Shown here one piece after another: positions 36,108 through 49,301 of a stretch of 64,000 nucleotides of DNA (position 1 is the first letter of the stretch; every line of letters begins with the position of its first letter). The stretch spans positions 70,762,443 to 70,826,442 of the forward strand of contig CM038229.1 of assembly GCA_021442155.1 (NCBI GenBank), read 5' to 3'. The position numbers and the translations under genes are program-made. This DNA is from Cymbidium sinense (lineage: Eukaryota > Streptophyta > Magnoliopsida > Asparagales > Orchidaceae). The notes below the pieces were generated by a model. It had not been told where the DNA came from and did no database searches. It saw nothing but the letters and a program-made list of their open reading frames with translations.

Positions 36108-38140
36108 TGTTGGCTTAATTAGCCTCATGTTCAATTCGATTAATTTTGATGATAACAAAATGCTTGGATGTTCTAATGAATATTTTATGTGTTTCAGATA
36201 TATCAATTGCTAATTACATATCTAATACATTAGAGGAAATTGCAAGAGTAGAAGAATGAAAAGGATAATGTGAAGCTCAAGATACAATATTTTGGGTTTC
36301 ATTGGCATGAATCAATTTGCTCACAACTTAACATATTATTTTAATGAGGTTAATTTATATAAATATTTATTTAATTAAATTATATGTTTCATACATAGCA
36401 TTAAAATTGTCAAAGTAATAAATGATAAAACTATTAAGTATAATTATTTTATTTACTTAATATAATTATGTATTTTTAATTTACTTATTGGTTATAAGAT
36501 AACTAACATATTTATGATTATATATAAATTATATCATAATTTTTAAATGTCACATGTCAAAATTAACAAAAATATATAAAATTTTGTATTTTAGCCCTAA
36601 TCAAAGAATTCATATCTGATTTCATCTCCAACGGATTCCTTGAATTTTTTTCCTTTAATTTAAGAGGTTACATGACCCACTTTTGATTAAAATTGAATTT
36701 ATAATGATTTTCTAAACATTAGCTGATTTTTATAATGAATGCATGCTACATGCTTTGAATATATTAAGAGCCATATTTGATTACTTTTGACTTACCCATG
36801 TGAATAGCCAAATTTTGGTTGCTAAATTTAATATTTATTTAATATAAATTATATTTTTATTGAATATTAAATTATTAGATGATAACATGAGGTTTGCATG
36901 ATATATTTTTAAAATATGATCTTCTTGCCTATAAATAGACCTCATTCTCTTCATGAAAGCATTCCTCATTCAAAATTCAAAATCCCTCCAAAGAAATCTA
37001 GAAAATTTCTTAGATTTTCCTTCCAAGTGTTCTCCAAATATTGCAAGATCAAATCTTTAGTTTGGAAGCTTCAACATCTTCAACTAAGCAAGCTTTCTCA
37101 AATTACTTGAGTTTATTTTCTTGATCTTAATCCTTTTTAGTTGTTCATGCTATTTTCACCATCTATTTATTCTTTCCAATTTAAACTTTTGGGTGGATTA
37201 GTCTTTGGACATTATTTTTCAAATCAAAGTTTCTCAATCATTTTTTTGTGATAAACTCTTGTGATAGTTTGTAGGATCTATTTCAACTTACTGAAACTTT
37301 TAACTTCCTACAAATTTATTTTGGTTTCTTAAAATATTTCTTCATTAGACTTATTTTGAAAGATCATTTATTCTTAGATCTACTTTAGAAGTATATTTTT
37401 AAGCATTTAAAAATAAATTATTGTGCTAAAATTATTTTTATATTTGCTAGATCTCTCTTTTTTTTAATTAAAAGCTTACTAGCATACTTAGATCTATCAT
37501 ATACTCATTTTATTTAAGTACTTTGTGATCATTAGAATTAATTGAAAGAATCTTTTTGGTAAAAATAAAATAAATTATTCCTTGCTGAAATTTATTTTAT
37601 TGTAAAAGAATATTATGAAATTATTTTGAAATCATTTTAAACATCTTAGTAAGATCACTTTAAGATATTTATTTCAATATTAAGTGAGCATATTATCTTG
37701 CCAAATTTTTTAAGTTGTAAGTGATCATTTATAAGTTGTGAGATCATTGGATAGCTTGGTATATTTGTGAGAGATTTATTTCATCAAAATTTATTATTTT
37801 GTATTTTTCTTTTTGTGCTATAAAATTTATTTTGGGGTTATACTCGCCCCATTGTAGGAGAGTATATATTATTGTAGGAGTTGTACCTTATAAGAGAGTA
37901 CTAGTAAGCTTTTTTTGCATTTAGTGGATTCCTAGTGGGTGGCTAGCGGATGGGTTTTGGGGTCGAATCAATGTAAAATTATGTGCCTATTGTCTCTCTT
38001 TACATTCTTGTACTTTTATTTTTCTTTGCATTAGAATTGTATCTGTCATTATAAAATCAAATATTAATTTTCTTCTAAAATTAAAATTTAAGAACAATTT
38101 TAAAATCTCTCAATTCACCTCTTGGTGCTATATACTCACT
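36108..38140 (+). mobile_element. Copia LTRb
   Basis: Starts TGTTGGCTTAATTAGCC and can be followed beside LTRa to about 38140, where the terminal ACTCACA of LTRa reads ACTCACTT and LTR2 of the gypsy element resumes. A TATA box is at 36930-36937. The short direct repeat seen at 30951-31030 is shorter here (about 37848-37905). No gene. Confidence 0.85.
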
Positions 38141-40796
38141 TAATTTTATACTTGATGAGCAATAAAGTCCCTCTTCAAGTAACTTACTTAGCATCATCAT
38201 AAAAAAAAATTCATATAGATATTCCCATTTTCCTATATGCATGTATCCATAAGAAAGAAATGAAGTGATTTGTGTTTTGTAATAGTATTTCACTTTACTT
38301 AATCTTAAAATGAGAATTTGTTTAGAGAAAATCTAAACTTAGGATTAATTAAAACATATAATAAAACATTCATTAAACAAAATCAAACATGAATCTACTT
38401 TAGAAATTACTTAAGGTAGGGAAGGAAAGGGAAGTTCTCATCTCTTTTTTCTCTATTTACAACTTAGTAATTAATTGTAGGATTCACTTAAACTAAATTA
38501 AAAATATAAAATAAAATCAACTAAATCAACTAAACAACTTATATGAAACCACCCATCTAAGTTAAGCATTTTTCATACTTAGAAAATCTAAAATATTAAA
38601 TCTATAGCTAAGCATATCACACAAACCTTCTAAAGTACACACATTAGGCTAAGTTACCATTTCTATCTTTAGGTTAGAGCGGTGCATGATTTGATGTTTA
38701 CTTTTGTTTTATGATATAATGTTTTAGCCCGGATGTTAGGGTGTATGTGCGTAGACTGAATGATAGGATGATTTAGTCTAATCATTATCTTCTATAGGTG
38801 ATTGTGCTTAAAGGGCGCTGTAATAAAAATATAAATGCTTTTTATTGTGCAAGTGCATATACCCCTAAGCACAATCCAATAGATCATGTGGACTTGGTTA
38901 CACATGTGTAGGGTGCAATGTCCAATATATGCTTATACATGCTTGGGATTTGTATGGTTTGTTTAGCTAATCTCTATTTTGCAAGTGTAAGTTAGATTTA
39001 CTTTTCCTTTTCATGTAATTTTGCAATTAAGATTTTAGAATGATTATTATGGGGGATTAGGATGAGCATTAGCATAAGATCTCATCTTATGTATCATGTG
39101 TAACCTTTGGAGCACCCACATTCCAACCATCCAAAAAAAGGAACCAAAAGAAGAAAGAAGAAAGAAGAAATGAAGAAATGAAGACCCCCATAACATGAAT
39201 TTCTTTCTTAGTTGTAATAAATTCATTTGTAATCCGGGTTGTATAAGGGTAGAGCTCGGCTACCCAATTTGTTTTCAAGTTTATGCAGTGGAGCCCGACC
39301 ATAAATGGCCTCTTATTCTTTTGTGCTAGCTTTATAAAATGTTAATGTTTCTTTAGCTTGTGCATTAACATGACATCTTTTCCTAGTTTATTTCTTGCTT
39401 TGATGTATGGCCTGGATGACGATTATGCTCTTAGAGAAAAGTAAATCTTCTACCAAATTAAACAACTCAAAACTAAAAATAAAATAACTCATAACCTCAT
39501 CTAAAGCTTATGTTATTAAATCGAGATAAAAGAATTAGCAACCCTTTAGCTGGATGAGTATTACTTTTCTCATTTCATGTATAAAAGCATATTTTTTATG
39601 CTTGATTTGGAGGGCTTCCACCTATGCCAGTGAACTTGGCTTGACCTTTGAGAGCCATGGTGAAAACTCACCTCCTTTATCTTACTGATTTTGATCCATA
39701 ATCTTATTTCTCATGCATTAAGCATATGAATCCTATAGCCTGAGTCAAATGATTGTCCAATAATTAAAAAATAAAATAAAATGTAATATGATTTGCATTA
39801 TATTTAGGTCATTCTTCATGCCCTTACATGATATAGCCTCTTAAGGAGTGAGTTTAAGGACTTAGTCTCTTTCTAAAAGAAATAATGGCCTAGCTATCAT
39901 GCATAAAGAATATGACTTGTCTACAAGTATTTAAAATCGTAGGAGGAGTTAGTTGGTAGTCACCCTCAGGCGGTTGTAAGTCCAAGCAGTCGGGTGGTTC
40001 ATCCTCTCTTATGGAGGTGAACCAAATACCCATTTTTGCCTTATATTTAGGTCATGCTTTTGGCCCTCGTCAAAGCTCCCTAGATTTAGGTTATGAGGTT
40101 GCTTCTCCCTTCTATGGGTCATAAGCGTAAATCCTTACCTCTTAGGCATTTTCATGACCTTGTATCATGGAATTGTATGCCCTATATTTCTAATAAAATA
40201 TTAACTCAAATAAATAAATTAATTTCAAAAATACAAAACCCAACCATAGGATAGTTTGGCGTGCTTACTAAGCTTCCTAGTATCCTAAGCATCCCCTACT
40301 CATCTTCATTTGGCTTCGATAAGAACTCCCTCTTCTTGATCGATCCCACTTGATTTGCTAAAAATAAACTAATTGATTGATAGTTCTACCTATTGAAATC
40401 ATTGGAGACAATGATCATTTACCTTAACCGAGAGTATTCTTAAAGGATTTCATCCCTTAGGATGTAATTAACTATGGGGGCTTGCCCCTGTGGAGAACTT
40501 AATGAACTCAGTTTAAAATAAACCTTACTTTACTTTTCCATGTAAAATAGGGGAATAATCTCTTGTACATATGCAGACTCATTGTTCTTAGAAATCCTTA
40601 TTCAGGTGATTAGGTCTATTGTAGGGTGGTGACTCATATCTTTCGAGATAGTACACATCTCTTCAATGTCATACCAGATCATCCTAGAAAGAACATCTAC
40701 GAATCTACGTGGTGTCCAAATACAAAAGTATATTTCTATCTTCATTTTATTCACATAGATCAAAGATGGAAGTATACTTAGAAGGAAGAATTTTCA
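38141..40796 (+). mobile_element. LTR2, right part
   Basis: Resumes the match to LTR1 at about its 7230 (TACTCACTTA) and runs to ATTTTCA at 40796, the same kind of end as LTR4. Landmarks shared with LTR1 include the Phe-rich antisense frame near 39087-39302 and the AACACC/GTGTCC text near 40700. No gene. Right end uncertain by about 20 bp. Confidence 0.8.
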
Positions 40797-40799
40797 CCA

Positions 40800-41600
40800 C
40801 ACTGATGTACATTAGTTCCTTCTTGAATGAAGAAGAAATCAACGACTTAGTTAGGCTATTAACTGAGTTTAAGGACTGCTTTGCATGGAGTTAAAAAGAA
40901 ATGCCTAATTTATCTCCTAACATAACAGTCCATAAACTAGCAAAAGAAACTAATGCTAACCATATCAAACAGGCTCCTAGACGCATGTGATTAGAAATTG
41001 AACAACAAGTCACTTCTAAAATCAAGAAACTGATCGATGTCAGCTTTATCAGGGAAGAAAAATACCCTACCAGGTTAGCCAGTGTCATCCCAATTAAGAA
41101 AAAGAACGATAAATTTTGCATATACATCGATTTTAGGGATCTGAACAAGGCATGTCCTAAAGATGAATTTTCACTTCTTATACCGAAATTGATGATGGGC
41201 ATTGCCTCATCTCATGTAGTATTCTCTTTTATAGATGGGTTATCTAGCTACAACCAAATCAAGATGGCCCCGGATGATGAAAAAAATACTACTTTTTGAA
41301 CCCCGAGAACCTAGCGTCATGCCTTTCGTACTTAAAAATGCTGCTACATACCAAAGTGGACCATGACTCGGATTTTCAATGAACTCATTCATCATCAAGT
41401 TGAATGCTATGTTGATGATCTAGTAGTCAAAAGCAAAGAAAAGGAAGACCATCTCTTTGACTTAAGAGTAGTTTTTGAATGATTAAGACAATTTAACCTC
41501 AAAGTGAATCCCCTGAAGTGTGCATTCAGAGTAGCTTCAGGGAAATTCCTTGGATTTATTGTCTGACACTAGAGAATAGAGATCGACCTAGAGAAAATCA
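40800..41600 (+). pseudogene. Ty3/gypsy reverse transcriptase (degenerate), INT2 copy
   Basis: FLNEEEINDLVRLLTEFKDCFAWS stops at a TAA (40892-40894), then continues KEMPNLSPNITVHKL, RLASVIPIKKKNDKFCIYIDFRDLNKACPKDEF, FSFIDGLSSYNQIKMAPDDE and the catalytic YVDDLVVKSKEKED (41408-41419 for YVDD). Stops differ mostly from those in INT1, so the two copies decayed separately. Confidence 0.8.
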
Positions 41601-42245
41601 AGACTATGCCACCCCCTGAAAGTCTAACTCAACAGATCATTCCAAGGGTTGTTAGCATATCTAAGATGCTTCATATCCAACTTATCAGGAAGATGCCAGC
41701 CATTCTCAACACTTATCAAAAAGGATGTCAAGTTCAGGTGAGATGACAAGTGTCAACATGCCTTTGAAGATATCAAGCACTACCTGATGACGTTGCCAGT
41801 TCTAGTAGCCCCAATCCCATGCAAGCCATTGATCCTCTACACCGCTACATTAGATGACTCCATTGGCACTTTGTTGGCCCAAGCCAACGATGAGGGGAAA
41901 TAAAATGCTATCTACTACCTCAATCATCGTATAATTACTGCTGAGTCAAACTACCCACCTATTGAGAAGCATTGCCTAGCTTTAATCTTTGCATCCCAAA
42001 ATTTATGGCATTACATGCTTTCCCATAAGGTGAATCTGATCTCTAGAATCAACCCATTGCAATATCTCATGATGCAGTCAACGTTATTTGGACAGTTGGC
42101 ACGATGGTCTGTGATTTTATCATAGTTTGACATCATATTCATACCCCTTCATGTTATGAAAGGACAATCACTAACAGATTTTTTAGTAGAACACCCACTT
42201 CTTACTGATTCTCTGCTTAGTGATGACCTCCCTGATAAATAAATC
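41601..42245 (+). pseudogene. First RNase H domain (degenerate), INT2 copy
   Basis: Readable blocks correspond to INT1 18691-19388: LILYTATLDDSIGTLLAQANDEG, IYYLNHRIITAESNYPPIEKHCLALIFASQ, FDIIFIPLHVMKG. Here the Glu of NDEG is kept where INT1 has a stop. Frameshifts and stops are present near 41630 and 42120. Confidence 0.65.
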
Positions 42246-42960
42246 ATGAACTTAGGGGACACTAACATTCATCATTGGGAGATGTATTTTAATGGTGTGG
42301 CTTCCTCCCAAAAAAGAGAAGAACCACAATCTACACTTCCAAGAAAGGTGGGGGTAGGAATAGTTCTCTTAACTCTGGACCGTGATGTGATGAGATTCTC
42401 ATGTTATATGTCGAATCCATGCACCAACAATGAAGAAAAATATGAGGCTCTGATTGCCGGTCTTGAGTTAGTCATTACATTATGCGTCCAGATCATCAGC
42501 ATCTTCAGGGATTCTCAGCTCATCATCAACCAAATCGTTCAATCCTGCAAAGTTCTAAAGCCTAAGCTCCATCATTACCACAAGTACACCATGGAGTTAT
42601 TGGCTCAGATCCCTTAGGTCACTATTTAGAAGATTCCTCGAGGAGATAACACTATAGCAGATGCTTTAGCCAAACTCTCCTAGGAGTTGGCATGCCCAGA
42701 AGATGAGTCCATTTCAATTAGGGTTCAAAATAGACAAGTCTTATTCCTTATTAATGTTGAACTCATCAAAAGACTCCCTCTTAAAAGGGAGGTTGTCATT
42801 GTCAAAGAGGATGATAAGTCAGATTAGAGGCAGTCATTCAGAGATTACCTAAACACAGGCAAACTACCTCAAGAGAAGTCATTAGCCCATCAGATGAAAC
42901 AGAGAGCTCTCTCCTATGCTCTCATGGGTGGCACTTTGTATCGACGATCTTTTGATCATA
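42246..42960 (+). pseudogene. Second RNase H domain of Tat-type pol, INT2 copy
   Basis: An open 123-codon frame (42246-42617) starts MNLGDTNIHHWEMYFNGVAS and runs through VGVGIVLLTLDRDVMRFSCYMSNPCTNNEEKYEALIAGLEL, FRDSQLIINQI to YTMELLAQIP, then a TAG. The first catalytic Asp (Asp-Gly in INT1) is Asn here; the later Glu and Asp are kept. It continues through stops with NTIADALAKLS-like text near 42645-42685. It lacks the 51-bp duplication of INT1. Confidence 0.75.
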
Positions 42961-44056
42961 TATGGTTACGTTGTTTAGCCAAACATGAAGCCTGTTAGAT
43001 TATGACCGAGGTACATTCAGGCTTATGTAGAGCTCACAAGTCCGGTCCGAAGATGAAAGCCAAGATTAAAAGACTAGGATATTATTAGCCCGTGATGATT
43101 ATAGACTACATGGATGTAGCTAGGAGGTGCCACCAATGTCAGGTGCACGGTATGGTCCTGCATCAGCCACCCAACATTCTATATCCTACTTTGGCCTTGT
43201 GGCCATTTGAGTGTTGGGGCACTAATATAGTGGGTTTGATCGATCCACCTTCCTCCAAGGGTCACCATTCATTCTAGCGGCCGCCGACTACTTTTCCAAG
43301 TGGGCGGAGGTAATCCCACTTAGAGAGATCACAGCTCATCATGTGCTCCACTTTTTTAGGAATCATATCGTATATAGGTTCAGGGTGCCTCAATAAATTA
43401 TATTCGATAATGGTACTACATTCAAGAGCACCTTAATCAACAGATTTGCCCAGAGACACAGCATAGATTAGAGATATTCCACCATCTACTACCCCAGGGC
43501 AAACGATCTAGCAGAAGCATTCAACAAAACTCTCATCCAAATATTAAAGAAGACATTCGATGATAACAAGCGATAGTGGCATGAACAGTTGGTTGAAGCC
43601 TTGTAAGCCTACCACTCCGCATACAGAACTCCAACTCAATCTACCTCATTCTCCTTAGTGTATGGGTCTGAAGACGTTCTACCATTAGAAGTCCAACTCC
43701 CATCACTAAGGATAGTAGTGGGTAGCAAGATTACTATAGAGCAAAACGCCAAGCTATGATTAAAAGAGCTCGAAGGTCTCGAGGAGAGACACCTCCGCGC
43801 ATGCTAGAACCTCAAGTTGTACAAAGCCAAAATAATTCGAGCTCACAATAAGTTGGTCCATCCTAGAGCTTGTTTAGTTCTAAGGAGACCAATTGTTGCC
43901 CGTCAAAAGATGGGAGGTAAGTTCAAACCCACTTAGGAAGGCCCTTTTGCCATAGAAAAGGTCTACCAAGGAGGATCTTATCAACTTATAAACTATAAGG
44001 GAGAGCACTTTATGCTTCCAATCAATGGGCTCTACCTAAAAAAATATTACCCATAA
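42961..44056 (+). pseudogene. Ty3/gypsy integrase (degenerate), INT2 copy
   Basis: The zinc region is better preserved than in INT1 (EVHSGLCRAH, then RRCHQCQVHG in the frame 43092-43277). The core reads CWGTNIVGLIDPPSSKGHH: as in INT1 an Asn takes the place of the first catalytic Asp. FDNGTTF and EAFNKTL keep the other two catalytic positions. The C-terminal text (RRPIVARQKMGGKF, GPFAIEKVYQGGSYQL, LYLKKYYP) ends at TAA near 44056. Many stops. Confidence 0.8.
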
Positions 44057-46750
44057 ATTTTTGTTTGAAAATAATCATTAATAAAAGTCCTTTTCACATC
44101 AAATTCCATCTCTTATGTGTTAGAAACATCTTTTGCTTGCGAATCTGCCATGATGTATTTAGGGTATGTGTTAGAGAACCCAAGCAGCATCCTATCCCTT
44201 CACAATACAAACACAAACTACATTCAATTCTTCAGTGCTACTAGGATAGGTGTAAGAGAACCCAAGAGACATCTTATTTCGACTAGTATAACTAAGTTAG
44301 GTGTAAGAGAACCCAAGCGGCATCCTTCTTTAGTGGAGTCACATTCTTATGTGCTTATGATATGTGTAAGAGAAACCAAGCAACATCATATTTCTTTTTT
44401 CATAAATAAACAAATGCATATCCTTTGTCTCAAGCTACTTTGATGTGAGAGCAAGCCCCCTATGGCACTCACTCATTAGCTGCTCTAGGCCGGGCAGATA
44501 TTCTACCTCGTTAGTATGTCACCCCAGCGGTCACTTATCTGGCGGATGTGAGCCCTGTGCTTTCTTCCTAACTTGAGCACTGCAAACCAATGAGTGCCTT
44601 GTTAGTTTGGTAGGTTTTACTGCGCAGTCAGTAAACTACCCCATGTTGACTTCATTTAAGAGGAAGTAAGTCTACATGCTTTCTTCTTGAACTAGCCATC
44701 ATGCACTAACTTGGTCGAGTATATTTTAGGTTTAGGATAAGTCCCCCAAAGGCTCCTTTCCTCCTGACTACTTCAAGCTTGGGTTTAGTCCTTACGAACT
44801 CCTCGCTAGTAGTCGCCTGGTTGGATAGCCTCGCCGGTAAGATAGACTATCCACAATCGCCCGCTTTGGAGAGATGTAAGTCCACACGCCTTCTTTCTAG
44901 ACTGATTATCATAAATAGACGGGCACCTTAGATTGGTTAGTTATCACCATGCTGATGGCAACCCACCCAGTGGATACACCACTCTTGGCAGATATGAGTC
45001 CCCGCACTTTTTCTTTGAGATTGGCCACCGAATACCTGCAAGCTTTCTTTTACAAGGTTTTGAAAAATGCCCCCAGCAGCACCTCCCCTATGGGCACTCT
45101 ATTTGGATCACGTCCTTAGCGACCCTATTTAGACACTACCCCGGTTACTCTTGGATTGGATAGTCCCCCTTTCCTAGTAACCACCCTTATGGTTGGAGAA
45201 TTTTTTCAACAGATGTCCAGATTCTCCCTTGGTCTAGTAAGTTTGAGATAGGATTAGGCTGATATGAGCTCCTTCTCAATGTGGTCCCTCACAAACCAAC
45301 AGAGTCCATGCAAACATAAAATAAACAAAATATATCTCCGCTTATGGATTAGGAATTCAAGGCCCCACTAGCCCCTTTCCTGAGCAGGCATCCTATCTTT
45401 AGGGCAATATCAACAAAACTCCCTATAGGAATTGTCTAACTATTTTGAGTTGAGATAAGTCCCTAGGTCGGCACTCTCTCAATAGTCGCCCTTAGGTTGG
45501 GTTCAACTTATTGTGCCACCTACAAATTATCCCAACGGTCATCTTTGCTTTGAAAGATATAAATCTATTACACATTCTTTCCAACACGACCGTTAGAAAC
45601 TGACGGGCAACCTTAGGTCAGGTTTGATTTGTTGCACAAGCGACCAATCACCCAAGTGGTTCCTTGTTTATGAAGATGTGGGTCCCCATGCTTTCTCCCT
45701 AACTTGACCATTATAAATCGGAAGGCACCCCTTTGGTTGGTTAGTTCTACCCCACAGTCGGTAGACTATCCCTTTGGATTGGTAAATCTAAGATAAGTCT
45801 AGGCTAATATTAGCCCCTTCTTAGTAGATCCATCGCAAATCGAGGGGATCCATCAAAGTAAAATAAATGAAATTAAAACAAATATAATTTAATCAAATGA
45901 CATTATCTTGACTACTTCCGAGTTGGTGTAAGTATTTTAGAGGCATTCATTCAGTAGTCGCCCCAGGTTGGGTCCGATTTGTTGCGACCAACAGATCACT
46001 CCAGCAGTTGTCTATGGATTTTTGAGATGTAAGTCTACTATGCTTTCTCCCTAGCACAGCTGTTGTACACCAAAAGGCAACCCCTTAGGTTGGATAGTAC
46101 TACCATGTGGCCGGTGGACTACCCCTTTGGATTGGAAAATTCGAGATAAGCCTAGGCCGACATAGCCCCTTCTCAGTGTGATCCATCGTAAACCAACAAA
46201 GTTCATCTTAAAATCCAAAACTTCAGCAAACAATCAATCAATTTCTCCTCAGTGAGACATCAATCATCCCGACCTCCCTAATGGAGTCAATCAAACCCAA
46301 TTCAAACTTGCATTCCCAGCGAGTGCACCCTCAAAAAAAAAATCCAAACCCTCTTTATCCCTAGTGGATAACTTAAACCTACTTCCTTAGTGGAAGGTTC
46401 ATGCATCTATCCCTGGTGGGTTATAAACTCTAATCCCTAGCAGATATCCTACCCAAATCGTACCTTGCATCCAAATCCAGACTTTTTATCCCTGGTGGAT
46501 AACTTTAACCTGCTTCTCTAATGGAAAGTTCACATGCTTGATCCCTTGGTGAATCCCTTCATCCTCCCCTATGCCTTTTGCATGAGCGGAGTTTCACTGC
46601 ACTAAGATCTTGATTCCTTCTACACCTCGGGTTTAGGAGTAGATCTTTTCTGTTAGTGCTTGTGATCCTTCAAATGTTGTTGATCATCTCAGTCAACACC
46701 AATACGTGCGGTGTGCCTTGTTAGTCACACCACGCCTATTGGGTGCCCTT
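44057..46750 (+). repeat. INT2 3' untranslated region with degenerate repeats
   Basis: Collinear with 21261-23873. The phrase GTGTAAGAGAACCCAAG followed by CATC occurs near 44168, 44249, 44300 and 44362. The longer unit (gatgtgagtcc, GCTTTCT, CTTGA, GGGCACC) recurs through 44540-46080. The region ends with the imperfect inverted repeat GTGCGGTGT ... ACACCACGC and GGGTGCCC next to LTR3. The frames at 44117-44443 and 44933-45163 are not supported as genes. Confidence 0.7.
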
Positions 46751-49301
46751 TGTTGATCTCACTTTTGGAGTGAGCTCTCAACTTCCTCATCATAGATCTA
46801 GAACTCTTATAGACATTAAGATTTTCTTAGTCTAGTGATTAGGTGAACACTTAACCTAACCCTAGAGACTTAGAAGAGTTAGCCATAGGAATAAGTTGTG
46901 CCTTAGGGATTTAATAGAGACTTGCCTACCCTATAGCCCAAATCCAATCCTTCCTTCCTTCTTTCAAACTGAACCTCAAATTCAAATCCAACTATCCAAT
47001 GATTGAAATCCATCACCAAATTCAAACTCCAAACTCAAGTGATTTTCTCATGACCCAATCGAAGCCAACCAAACCAATTCTCGAGCTCCCAAGTGGTCAG
47101 AGGTGTAAATTCAATCGAAGCTGAGGTGTGCGCATGTGTAGATTGGTCAACCAAGCACCCTAGGGCAAATTGAGCTTGAACTTCTTCAATAGGGCCTCGC
47201 CTCAACTAGACGAAGCTGCATCCGGCGTTGCACCGCCGAACATTAGCTCTGGTGAGGTAATTCCTCAAAATCATAACTTTAGGCCTCTGTGCGTTGGTCT
47301 TTTGTGAAAGAAATCTCCATGTCGAGGGATTTCAGCCATTGGATGTAATTGTATGCTCCTTTAGATGGTGTAGGATCCATTTGATCCCAATTCGAGCTTG
47401 GGTGCGATCGAATCGAACGGAGAAAGATGAACGGTGCTTGTCTTTCACCGCTCGAAAATGGGATAGATCACGAGCCATCCATCTTGCAAGGTTGAGATGA
47501 ATGGCTCTGATCAAATCCTACAGTAAATCCTTTTATTTCTCCCTTAACCCATAAATTTTTAATCCTGAAACTTCCTAAAATTATAACTAATTGTAGAAAG
47601 ATCTAAAAAATACAAACTTAGCTTCATTTTGAAGATATTTTAGAGGAGAATCTACGAAAATTATAATTAATTGATTTTGAATAATTACCTTAGCTTAATT
47701 AAGGTTTTATCAAAAATCTAATTAGCTTAATTACATCTTAATTAAGCACTCAATTAATCTCAAATTTTCTGAGAATGTTTGGGGATGACCTCTATCTCTC
47801 TTATTTTTCTGGGATTTTTTTTATTTCTTAATTAGAGAAATCATTTAAGTGAGTCCTAATCACTCTCTTAATCTAATTAATTATAATTAAAGAATGAACA
47901 GTAACTTGATTAATCATTTGAACATAATTATCCTCAAAGATCACTTAGGGAATGTGATTAGGGATATTTTTTCTAATTCATTTCCTAAGTCTTATTTATT
48001 TTTAAAAATTATATTAATTAATATATTAATGGAATGATTAATTGACTAATTAAGTGATTAAATCTTCAAAATAAGGAAATCAAAATCTAATTGAATGTTT
48101 AAATGATTTAGGGATTAGGATTGAGGCCTTGCCTTTAATCCTTTCCCCTAAGCTAATTTCATCATTCAAATTAAAACATAACCAAAACATTTAATCAATT
48201 CATTAAAAGCTTAATGAAATTAAAATTAAAAATCAATTCATCCTCACCTAAGCAACCTTTAATTGATCTTGGGTAGCTTCTTGGGTGTTCAATAACCCAA
48301 GGTGAGAGGTAATGAAATTATGATTGGCTCACATGTGTGAGAAAATCATAATAATAGTTAAGTGAAATAATTAAGCTTAATTAACTATTAATCTAAGCTA
48401 ATTGCATTAGGCCCCTTTCATTTCTTAGGAGCATTACAAATTTACTTTTCATGTGGTTGTTATATCATATTGGCTTATTATTAATTAGTTAAATAATTTA
48501 AGGTGATATAGGTAAGGGATAATTAATTCATTTAATTCATACCGTAACTTAATCAAAATATAAAATCAACTTAAATATTCTTCATTAAACCAAATTAATT
48601 CACACATGGGGAAATGGGTTAGGATTAACAAACATTTCTCATATTTCTTAAATCAAATCAAATTCAAAGATAAAAATGTCCTTAAAGAATTTTGATTCAT
48701 TTTAAATAATCTTATTTAATATGATTATTTTTAGAAATTAATTGGGGTGAATGAAATCATGTGTTCCGAACTCCATCTTAGCAGTGAACTGCAATCGCTT
48801 CCTTTATTTCTTTCCAATCATGCTAAATATTGTTCGCCATATGAAATCATGCATTCATTTCTTTTGAAAATTAATTAAATAAAATATTTTATTTTTATGT
48901 CAAATTGCATGTGTTGACTAAAATTAAGAATATAAGTGGCTATTATCACTATTAAACAAAAAAAACTATTTTCAAAACCTATAAATCAATTTTTACAAAT
49001 GAAGTAATGCTAATTATAAATACTTATAAGCTTGTATGTGATTCATAATATGTGTACTATGAAGTTCTCTTTCTTTCTCTTAACATGGATTCACATAGGA
49101 TTTGTAAGTGTATAGTTCATTTGAAAAGAACACAACACTTGCCTAAATCTATTCCTATGCATCTCTATGATAAGACTTATGAAAGGTTTTCATATTACAC
49201 ATGTAAATCATATAACCAAATCAAACATAAATTCTTGCATGATTCTTTATCCATTTGATTCTTTTTGTACATTCATATGTATTTGAGAAAAGTGTTTGTG
49301 G
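46751..49301 (+). mobile_element. LTR3, left part (diverged, shorter LTR)
   Basis: Starts TGTTGATCTCACTTTTGGAG and follows LTR1 for about 250 bp, then skips to text equivalent to about 5080 of LTR1 (near 47190). It lacks roughly 2.5-2.8 kb that hold the ~186-bp repeats and the TTGACC-rich block. From 47700 it follows LTR1 to the equivalent of about 7137, where LTR4 is inserted. More diverged than LTR1, LTR2 and LTR4 are from each other. No gene. Confidence 0.75.
49298..49301. other. Left target-site duplication of LTR4
   Basis: GTGG here and GTGG(T) at 56907-56910(56911) flank the inverted solo LTR. A perfect 4-bp match is seen with the edges TG...CA; 5 bp (GTGGT) is reached if the left edge is moved by one base. 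Confidence 0.55.

Larger units (their letters stand above)
28455..38140 (+). mobile_element. Ty1/copia composite: 5'-truncated copy, LTRa, internal region, LTRb
   Basis: The order is a pol 3' end (28455-29234), a 2.05-kb LTR (29235-31285), a nearly complete internal region (31286-36107) and a second LTR (36108-38140). The left fragment matches 35316-36107 almost base for base. It sits inside LTR2, and about 440 bp of LTR2 (equivalent to about 6790-7230 of LTR1) are missing at the insertion. The simplest reading is a tandem copia pair that shared a middle LTR and later lost its left end together with flanking LTR2 sequence. No target duplication is visible. Confidence 0.85.
40797..46750 (+). 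mobile_element. INT2: second gypsy internal region, lacking leader, gag and protease
   Basis: Immediately after LTR2 the sequence matches INT1 from about 17915 onwards (ACATTAGTTCCTTCTTGAATGAAG compared with ACATCAGTTCGTTGTTAAATGAAG). About 8 kb of internal sequence equivalent to 9917-17915 is absent. The rest is collinear with INT1 up to LTR3 at 46751. This makes a tandem LTR1-INT1-LTR2-INT2-LTR3 with a shared middle LTR. Confidence 0.85.
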
